From contig JBBRLG010000184.1 in assembly GCA_038231495.1 (NCBI GenBank), forward strand, positions 1-12,303: DNA of 12,303 bases, in the 5' to 3' direction. The position numbers were made by a program, and so were the translations under genes. This document shows, piece after piece, positions 6,617 to 12,303 of this stretch (position 1 is its first letter; each line of letters opens with the position of its first letter). The notes under the pieces were generated by a model that was given only the letters and a program-made list of their open reading frames with translations, ran no database searches and had not been told where the DNA came from. This DNA is from JBBRLG01 sp038231495. GTDB lineage: Bacteria; Planctomycetota; Planctomycetia; Gemmatales; Gemmataceae.

Positions 6617-9379
6617 ATGAAAGAGTTTGCCATCCTCGCCGTCCTGTTGCTGCTCGTCGCCGGCCTGGCGGTGGGGGCGTTCTTCCTGTTCGCGCCCGCC
6701 CCGCGCCGCTGGCGGGCGTTCGCCCGCGCGCAGCGCCTGCTGCAACAGGGCGACTGGCAGGCCGCGCTCGTCGGCGTTGAGGCGATTCCGGCGCAGGGAC
6801 TCTCGACCGCCTGGCAGGCCAAGCTTGCCAACACCGCCGGCGAAGCGTACCAGCTCGGCGGCGACCAACTCTTGCAGGAAAAGAACTACGACACCAGCCT
6901 CCACAATTACCTGACGGCGGCGCACCTGCTCGGCCTCGACGAAAACGAACAGCGGTCGCGCGTCGTCGAAAAGATGTTGGCCGACGCCCGCAAACTGTTT
7001 GCCACTGGCGGGGGCGCAGTCGAAAGTAACGCTATCCTGCAACTGCTCGTTAGCGTCTTCAGCATCCAACCGCTGTGCCCAGAGGCGTCGTTCTGGCAAG
7101 GACTGTGCTACCTGCGCCTCAATCAGTTTGACGCGGCCCGCATCGCGCTGACCACGGCCCACGAGGGGGCCGGCCGGGTCTACCTCGACCCGGCCCTTTA
7201 TTTGGGCATGATGCACATTCGTGCCGGCCAGTTCGTCGAGGGCATCCGCTTCCTGGCCGAGGCCAACCGGGTGGACGCCGGCTGCGCGTTCGTCACGCTG
7301 CAAATGGGTATCGCGCTGGTCGGCGGCAGCGGCGACGTGGGCACGGCGGTGCGTACCCTGCAACGCGCCCTGGGACCGAAGGGCTTCGGCCAATGGGCGC
7401 AGACGCCGGAACGGGCCTGGGTCGAGGCGTGTCCCGAAGGACATTCTTACGTCCGCAGGCTGGCGACCAAGTACCCGTTCGTGTGCCCGCTCCTGGGCGG
7501 CGACCTGGACTCCATGACACGCCAGGGCCGGCTGGCGCTGGCGCAGGCGCTCTACCGGCAGGGCAACTTCCAGGAGTCGGCGGACCTGTACGCCAAGCTG
7601 CTCGGCGAGACGCCGCCGACCGCGATGCTCCTGCGCGGCCTGGGGTTGGCCCTGGCCCGCCTGGGGCGCTACGACCAGGCGTACAAGCACCTGCGCACCG
7701 CCCTGGAACAGGAGGAGCCGAAAGACCCCTTCACCGCCGGCTACCTGGCGCTGTGCGGCGCGATGGGCAAGCCGACGCAGCCGGAGGACAAGCCGCGCAA
7801 CGTCCTGTGGGCGCTGAAGCTCATCGCGCGCTTCCATCCGCAAATGGCTGGCAACGCGGAGTGGGCGAGCCTGGCGAACACCATCCACGCCGAGGCGCGG
7901 GCGCTCGGCCTGGACATCCCGATCGAGGACCAGGTGTTCGTCTGCGACGCGCTGGCGTCCGTGCGCGCCACCGACCCCCCGGCGGCGGAGGCGTACGCCT
8001 ACCTGTTCAAGTCGTTCCCGGACGCGCTCCAACCGATCCATGCCTACCTCTATTGCCAGTCGTCCCTCCTGCACCGGCTCAAGGGCGACCACGACCTGGC
8101 GCTGTTCGCCCGCGCGTTTCAGGAGCCGACCGCGGCCCGCGCCTACTTCGTCAAACAGAAGTGGGATTTTGACGACCTCGAATACGCCTTTCTCGAACGC
8201 AGCGCCGCCAAACAACCGGGCCGCTTTCCAGAAGTATTGGGGCCGGAATACGCGGCGCAGCACGGCGAGGCCTTCCTGCTGGCCCGGTCACGCGCGCAGG
8301 AGGATAAGGGCAACAAGGACGCAGCCACAACCGCTGTCGAGGTGCTGTTGCGGCTGGCACCCACGGCCACGGCGGCCCACGATCGGCTGGCGTGCCTGCA
8401 CTACCGCCGCGGCGACCTGGACCGGGCCGTGGCGCTCCTGTCCGGCTGGCAGCGGCTGGCACCGCACGATCCGTGGCCGCTGATCCGCCAGGCGATCATC
8501 GAGCAGCAACGCGGCAACGCCGAGCGCCGGGCCAAGGTAATCGACGAAGCGCTGGGCCTGACGCACGGCCCGATTCGCGCGGCGGTCGCGTTCCTGGGCG
8601 CACGGCTGGCGCTCCAAGCCGGCTTCCGACCCGCGCCGAAACCGGAGAAGCGCACCAAGACGCCGCGCGACAGCGCGAACGGGGTCGCGGAAGTTACGCC
8701 GACGCCGGACGCGGTTTACGCCCCCGTGCAAAACCTGCTGGAAGAATGTTTGCGCGCGGACCCCCAGCACGTCGAAGCGCAATGGTGTCTGGCGGCGGTG
8801 CGGGCGTGTTTGGGCGACGAGGCCGGGCTGGCGACGCAAGCGGCCGCAATGAACCGACCTTCGGTCAAGGACGCGCGCTTTCATTACCTCGGTGCCGTGT
8901 GCCATCTGGCGGCGCACGACTACAACGGGGCGCTGGAGCTAAGTCGCCGGGCCGCGGCGGACCAGGCACTCGCGGTCGAGAGCCATTACCTGATGGCGTG
9001 GGCGCACCTGCACCTGAACGACTCCGCCGCGGCGAGCCAGGCGCTGCAAAAGGTGGTAACCGTCAAGACGCCGTCCGCCGACCACGCCCGCGCCCTGCTG
9101 GGCAAGTTGAGCTACGCGCGCGGCGACTACGACGACGCGATCAAGTGGTGGAACGCCGTCGATGCAGGCCGCCGGGTCGAGTGGCAGTTCGAGGAACCGC
9201 TGCGGCAGACGGTCTACCTGGCGGGCCTGACGGCGCTGGAAAAACAGCGGTACGAGCAGGCGGCGGACCGCTTCCGGGAGGCCGGCAAGCTGGGACTGTC
9301 CGACAAGCGGCTCGGCGGCCTGCTGACGTTGGCCCTTATCAAGGCCGGTCAGAGGTTGTTGTTTGAACAGGCGAAATAG
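6617..9379 (+). CDS. Membrane-anchored TPR-repeat protein
   Basis: A 920-residue protein with one hydrophobic helix at residues 4-26, followed directly by PRRWRAFARAQR. The positive charge behind the helix suggests the bulk of the protein stays in the cytoplasm. It has no lipobox and no evident signal-peptide cleavage site. The rest is almost entirely helical with TPR-like units; the clearest are near 35-56 (RLLQQGDWQAAL), 303-380 (LYRQGNFQESADLYAKLL and LGRYDQAYKHLRTAL), 587-640 (RRGDLDRAVALL) and 704-910 (ARGDYDDAIKWW, EKQRYEQAADRFREA). TPR domains mediate protein binding, often to Hsp70 or its clients. Its position inside the Hsp70/GrpE cluster suggests a membrane scaffold for the chaperone. 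ATG 6617 is the only sensible start because the hydrophobic helix follows at once; the ribosome binding site is weak. No enzymatic motif is visible. Confidence 0.85.
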   Translation: MKEFAILAVLLLLVAGLAVGAFFLFAPAPRRWRAFARAQRLLQQGDWQAALVGVEAIPAQGLSTAWQAKLANTAGEAYQLGGDQLLQEKNYDTSLHNYLTAAHLLGLDENEQRSRVVEKMLADARKLFATGGGAVESNAILQLLVSVFSIQPLCPEASFWQGLCYLRLNQFDAARIALTTAHEGAGRVYLDPALYLGMMHIRAGQFVEGIRFLAEANRVDAGCAFVTLQMGIALVGGSGDVGTAVRTLQRALGPKGFGQWAQTPERAWVEACPEGHSYVRRLATKYPFVCPLLGGDLDSMTRQGRLALAQALYRQGNFQESADLYAKLLGETPPTAMLLRGLGLALARLGRYDQAYKHLRTALEQEEPKDPFTAGYLALCGAMGKPTQPEDKPRNVLWALKLIARFHPQMAGNAEWASLANTIHAEARALGLDIPIEDQVFVCDALASVRATDPPAAEAYAYLFKSFPDALQPIHAYLYCQSSLLHRLKGDHDLALFARAFQEPTAARAYFVKQKWDFDDLEYAFLERSAAKQPGRFPEVLGPEYAAQHGEAFLLARSRAQEDKGNKDAATTAVEVLLRLAPTATAAHDRLACLHYRRGDLDRAVALLSGWQRLAPHDPWPLIRQAIIEQQRGNAERRAKVIDEALGLTHGPIRAAVAFLGARLALQAGFRPAPKPEKRTKTPRDSANGVAEVTPTPDAVYAPVQNLLEECLRADPQHVEAQWCLAAVRACLGDEAGLATQAAAMNRPSVKDARFHYLGAVCHLAAHDYNGALELSRRAAADQALAVESHYLMAWAHLHLNDSAAASQALQKVVTVKTPSADHARALLGKLSYARGDYDDAIKWWNAVDAGRRVEWQFEEPLRQTVYLAGLTALEKQRYEQAADRFREAGKLGLSDKRLGGLLTLALIKAGQRLLFEQAK

Positions 9380-9385
9380 GTATTC

Positions 9386-9425
9386 GCCGCTTGCGGCTTT
9401 GCAATCTCGCAAAGCCGCAAGCGGC
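9386..9425 (+). repeat. Perfect 17-bp hairpin between the two TPR genes
   Basis: GCCGCTTGCGGCTTTGC (9386-9402) pairs perfectly with 9409-9425 around a 6-base loop AATCTC. It fills most of the 63-base gap between the TPR genes. No T-run follows, so it is not a standard terminator; it could slow polymerase, protect the mRNA end, or lower expression of the distal genes. The same 17-mer recurs at 12281-12297. Confidence 0.8.
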
Positions 9426-9442
9426 AATCAGGGTGCGGAACG

Positions 9443-11086
9443 ATGCCTCGCGACGACGACAATGTGGCTGTAGCGGCCCCCGCCGCGGACCCGCGCTACG
9501 CGGCGGCCGCCGAGGTCCTGGAACGCGCCGTTCAGGGCGGCGTCTCCGACCCCAACGTCCTCTACCTGCTCGCCCTGGCCTACAAGCGCCAGAACAAGTT
9601 TGCCGACGCCCGCGCCGCGCTCCGCAAGATCATGAAGCCCGACGCCAACGTCATGCTGCAAATGGGACTGCTCTCCTTGAAAGAACAGAACCTCGCCCAG
9701 GCCGAGGGCGAGTTGGTCCGCGCCCGCGACATGGACAAAACGTCCTACGAAATCGCTTACAACCTCCTCCTGACGCAGCTGACGCTCGGCAAGCTTAACG
9801 ACGCTTACAACGAATTGCCGCGACTCATCGAACTGGTCACGCCCAAACCCGACCGGCCCGCGACGCCGGCCCAGAACCCGGCGGAGCGCCGTTTCCTCGT
9901 CACGCTGGTAGCGCTCTTGCGCCAGTCTCTCAAGGGCGACGAAGTTCTCGTTACCGACAACCTGCTCCTCGAAATGGCCGAGGACGTGGAGGCACGGCTG
10001 CTAAAAGTCGTCAAGACGCTGGGCCAAATCGACACCGTCTTTCGACTGCTGCGCACCCTCGCCAACAGCCGGCCCGGCAGCCTGGCGGTGCGCGAGACCT
10101 ATTACGAAGCAGCCCTGGTCAAGGCGAAGGATTTGATGGACCGCTGTTCGTGGACGGAGGCGATCTTGCTCCTGCGGCCGCTGGCCGCCGAGAAGCGCGT
10201 CAACCGCAAAAACCAGGCGGCATTGCTGAACCTGCTCGGTTGTTGCGCCTCCCTGACGCAAGACCACGACAGCGGTATCACGCACTTCAACGCGGTAATG
10301 AAGTTGACGAACGACGACCCGCGCATTTACCAAAACCTCGCCCTGGCCCACGAACTGAACGGTGAACTGTCCGAGGCCGACCCGCACTGGAACCGCTACT
10401 TCGACCTGCTGGACGACCATGTGCCAACGCCCGCCGACCTGCCCGACTACAGTAACCTGCTCGCCTACGAGGGGCTGAGCCGGCTGGCGGGCAAGTACAG
10501 CGAGAAAGAGAAGTGGTCGAGCGCCGTCGGCTACGTGCAGCGGGCCAGCGGTCTGCGGCCCAACGACCCCGACACGCTCGAACGCCTCTTCCACTTGTTC
10601 GCCAACGCCAAGCGCTTCAAAGACGCTCGCCGCACCCTGGACCAACTGCGCAAGCTTCGCCCCAACGACCCGCAGCTGGACCTGTACGAGTTGGATTTGG
10701 TGGAAGTCAAGAACCTCAACGACATCGAGCGGATGTTGACCGAGATTGACCGGATCATGAAGCGCTTTCCCAACGAGCCGCGCGTCGAGGAGCGGGCGGT
10801 GGGCATGGTTCACAACGTCATTCCCGTGCTGGGCAACATCTGCGACAAGCTGACCGACGAGATGACGCGCGTGATCGACCAGGTTCGGCACCTGCCCAAC
10901 TACCAAATCAACTGGTCCGCTGTCCGCGAAGTGATGCGCGACTTGCTGAAGGAGTTTCAAAAGCTGCGCCGCATTGCGGGCAAGTGTTCGCCGCTGGTCC
11001 ACAGCGACGATTTGCGGCGCACGGTCCGCGACCTGGCCGAACACATCGATAAAAAGATGGACGCGTGCCGGTCGATGATGGGATAA
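9443..11086 (+). CDS. Soluble TPR-repeat protein
   Basis: A 547-residue protein without signal peptide or membrane helix. TPR-like units are clear at 38-62 (LYLLALAYKRQNKFADARAA), 68-97 (MGLLSLKEQNLAQAEGELV), 102-130, 256-325 (NLLGCCASLTQDHDSGITHF; NLALAHELNGELSEA) and 357-420 (LRPNDPDTLERL, KRFKDARRTLDQLRKLRPND). The last 100 residues (about 445-547) are a charged helical segment rather than TPR. It probably serves as an adaptor or client-binding partner of the clustered Hsp70; this is inferred from context and the known role of TPRs as Hsp70 co-factors. ATG 9443 is preceded by a modest purine stretch (AGGG near 9430). It follows the membrane TPR gene after 63 bases and precedes the J-like gene by 36 bases. 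Confidence 0.85.
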   Translation: MPRDDDNVAVAAPAADPRYAAAAEVLERAVQGGVSDPNVLYLLALAYKRQNKFADARAALRKIMKPDANVMLQMGLLSLKEQNLAQAEGELVRARDMDKTSYEIAYNLLLTQLTLGKLNDAYNELPRLIELVTPKPDRPATPAQNPAERRFLVTLVALLRQSLKGDEVLVTDNLLLEMAEDVEARLLKVVKTLGQIDTVFRLLRTLANSRPGSLAVRETYYEAALVKAKDLMDRCSWTEAILLLRPLAAEKRVNRKNQAALLNLLGCCASLTQDHDSGITHFNAVMKLTNDDPRIYQNLALAHELNGELSEADPHWNRYFDLLDDHVPTPADLPDYSNLLAYEGLSRLAGKYSEKEKWSSAVGYVQRASGLRPNDPDTLERLFHLFANAKRFKDARRTLDQLRKLRPNDPQLDLYELDLVEVKNLNDIERMLTEIDRIMKRFPNEPRVEERAVGMVHNVIPVLGNICDKLTDEMTRVIDQVRHLPNYQINWSAVREVMRDLLKEFQKLRRIAGKCSPLVHSDDLRRTVRDLAEHIDKKMDACRSMMG

Positions 11087-11122
11087 CAGTTCAACGGGCA
11101 ATGACTCTAACGGGGTGAAGTA

Positions 11123-11650
11123 ATGGCGAAAGCCCTGGAACCGATTATCCTCGACCTCGCCTCGCTGCCGCGCGAGCAGCTGGGGCCGTTTTTGCTATTG
11201 GGACTGGACAAGTCCGCCGACAAGGATCAGATTGAATCCAACTGGGCCGAGCGCCTCAAATGGGCGCGCAAGGGTCTCATCAAGGTGCCGTTGGAAGACA
11301 TTAACTGGGCCAAGGACGTGCTCAACGAGCGCGACCGCCGCCTCCGGGCCGACGCCGCCAGCTTTAACACCGACCTGACCGACGGCATCCTTGGCCAGCT
11401 TTCGTACCGCTATGGCCTCGCCGGCAACCAGACGGGCCGCAAGTGGGATCCGCTGGACGTGGAAAAAGATTTGGCGGCCTACGACCCGCCTGCCGAGGTG
11501 CCGGACAAGTACGAAATCCGCGCGGCCGTGACCGTACCCGACGTGCCCGAGGCGACGCCTGCCGTGCCGGCGCTGCTGGAGCAACTGGCCCAGTCACCGC
11601 TCGACCCGTGGGGCTACGAGTTGCCGCGACCCGAACAATCAGCCTCCTAA
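11123..11650 (+). CDS. J-domain-like protein lacking the HPD motif
   Basis: A 175-residue protein. Residues 20-82 follow the outline of a J-domain: LGPFLLLGLDKSADKDQIES resembles the helix-I region and the L-G-(V/L)-x-x-x-A-(S/D)-x-x-x-I-x-x-x-(Y/W) signature, NWAERLKWARKG fits helix II, and LEDINWAKDVLNERDRRLRA fits helix III (I-N-x-A-x-x-V-L-x-x-x-x-x-R). The His-Pro-Asp triplet that stimulates Hsp70 ATPase is absent: the linker reads GLIKVPLED. The remainder is a Pro- and acid-rich tail with no recognised fold. It may bind the cluster's Hsp70 without activating it, as known HPD-less J-like proteins do, or act with another J-protein. The start has GGGGTGA (11112-11118) five bases upstream. 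Cluster position between TPR and GrpE-like genes supports a co-chaperone role. Confidence 0.75.
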   Translation: MAKALEPIILDLASLPREQLGPFLLLGLDKSADKDQIESNWAERLKWARKGLIKVPLEDINWAKDVLNERDRRLRADAASFNTDLTDGILGQLSYRYGLAGNQTGRKWDPLDVEKDLAAYDPPAEVPDKYEIRAAVTVPDVPEATPAVPALLEQLAQSPLDPWGYELPRPEQSAS

Positions 11651-11671
11651 ACCACCCAGGACCCGAACGCC

Positions 11672-12274
11672 ATGAACGACGACTTTATGCCCGGCGAAAC
11701 CAGTGCCGACGCGGCCAACGCCCGCGAGGACCACACCCTCGGCAGTTCGACGATCTACCGACTGTGCGAAGAGGTCATCGCCCTGCGCGAGATGAACAAG
11801 CGCCAGCACAAAATGTTCGAGCAGACCCTCAACAAGACGCGCGACGAGTTGACGACCAGCTTCAACAGCTTCGCCAAGGACACGCAGAGTGCTTACCAGA
11901 AGTTGCGGCAGGAAACGCACGGCGAAAAGCGCATCAGCCTGGCGCTCTTGAACGAACTGCTGGAACTGGGCATGGACCTGCAACACATCGTCTCGGCCAA
12001 GCCGGCAGCGGACAACGCCGACGGGCTGACGCGCTGGGTGGAGGCGGTCGAGGTCGAGTCGCGCAAGATTCAGGCGGCACTACTGCGTCACGGCATCCAC
12101 CCGTACGACGCGGTCGTCAGCGCGCCGTACAACCCGGCGCTGCACGAGCGCGTCGGCAGCACGAAGGTCGAAGGCATGGGGCCGAACCTCGTCGCCGAGC
12201 AGCGCGAGCGCGGGTACGCCAGCCAGCAACCGGAGTTCGTGCTGCGCCGGCCTAAGGTGGTGGTGTCGGAATAG
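11672..12274 (+). CDS. GrpE-like nucleotide exchange factor
   Basis: A 200-residue protein built like GrpE: a disordered acidic start (1-25), a long helix or coiled coil (about 27-105) for dimerisation, a shorter helical part (118-140), and a C-terminal beta segment. The end carries GrpE-like signatures: GIHPYDAV (141-148), YNPALHERVGST (153-164, compare the canonical FDP-x-x-HEAV), and VAEQRERGY ending in FVLRRPKVVVSE (compare GY...RVLRPAKV). GrpE releases ADP from Hsp70 to reset its cycle. Sequence between these anchors is divergent, so it is probably a dedicated factor for the clustered Hsp70 rather than the housekeeping GrpE. It starts 21 bases after the J-like gene, consistent with co-transcription. 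An AGGA at about 11659 is rather far from the ATG. Confidence 0.85.
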   Translation: MNDDFMPGETSADAANAREDHTLGSSTIYRLCEEVIALREMNKRQHKMFEQTLNKTRDELTTSFNSFAKDTQSAYQKLRQETHGEKRISLALLNELLELGMDLQHIVSAKPAADNADGLTRWVEAVEVESRKIQAALLRHGIHPYDAVVSAPYNPALHERVGSTKVEGMGPNLVAEQRERGYASQQPEFVLRRPKVVVSE

Positions 12275-12280
12275 TGTTTT

Positions 12281-12297
12281 GCCGCTTGCGGCTTTGC
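12281..12297 (+). repeat. Second copy of the 17-nt repeat, at window end
   Basis: GCCGCTTGCGGCTTTGC is identical to the left arm of the hairpin at 9386-9402 and begins six bases after the GrpE-like stop codon. The window ends before a right arm could be seen, so whether it forms the same hairpin is unknown. Confidence 0.75.
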
Positions 12298-12303
12298 AGG
12301 GCG

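Noticed and set aside
6503..8263. 586-residue minus-strand frame
   Set aside because: It is antisense to the TPR gene and partly to the 127-residue gene; its Arg/Gln/Ala-rich composition is typical of shadow frames in high-GC DNA, and it has no domain pattern.
9386..9425. Intrinsic terminator splitting the cluster
   Set aside because: The hairpin is strong but no T-run follows on the plus strand, so termination is not supported.
10001..11101. 366-residue minus-strand frame
   Set aside because: Antisense to the soluble TPR gene, Val/Gln/Arg-rich, without motifs.
1..12303. CRISPR array or transposase gene
   Set aside because: No regularly spaced repeats and no transposase or integrase motif were found; the repeats present are isolated palindromes or pairs.

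Overview
The window looks like chromosomal DNA of a high-GC planctomycete, probably from the Gemmata group. This is inferred from the type of surface protein at the left end, whose N-terminal R-L-R-L-E-x-L-E-type sorting motif is common in that phylum, from the TPR/Hsp70-rich gene content, and from weak or absent Shine-Dalgarno sequences on several genes. No species call is possible from the sequence alone.

Left part (1-2400). A large Ser/Thr/Ala/Gly-rich surface protein with PKD-like repeats is encoded on the minus strand. It runs from a well-supported ATG at 1597 off the left edge. Its early codons contain a run of nine C, a possible slippage site. Upstream of it, also on the minus strand, is an elongator-type tRNA-Met(CAT) followed by a strong intrinsic terminator. 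Next comes a gene-free stretch with a striking nested inverted repeat (2299-2400) whose core is a perfect 24-bp hairpin.

Right part (2468-12303). A plus-strand cluster starts with a good sigma-70-like promoter (2468-2497) and a leader of about 0.4 kb. It encodes an unusual Hsp70 (2921-5620), a membrane-anchored TPR protein (6617-9379), a second, soluble TPR protein (9443-11086), a short protein that looks like a J-domain without the HPD motif (11123-11650), and a GrpE-like nucleotide exchange factor (11672-12274). Together these look like the parts of a complete but divergent Hsp70 machine: ATPase, a degenerate J-like partner, an exchange factor, and two TPR scaffolds that may place it at the membrane or on a client.

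Between the Hsp70 gene and the first TPR gene lies a 0.9-kb, visibly lower-GC pair of small genes: a protein with a protein-kinase-like N-lobe (5726-6100) and an unrecognised 127-residue partner (6139-6522). Similar short sequences lie on both sides of the pair, which suggests it was acquired as a cassette. A 17-nt repeat forms a perfect hairpin between the two TPR genes and recurs just after the GrpE-like gene, where the window ends.

The candidates most likely to be new are the Hsp70/TPR/TPR/J-like/GrpE module and the kinase-like cassette inside it.
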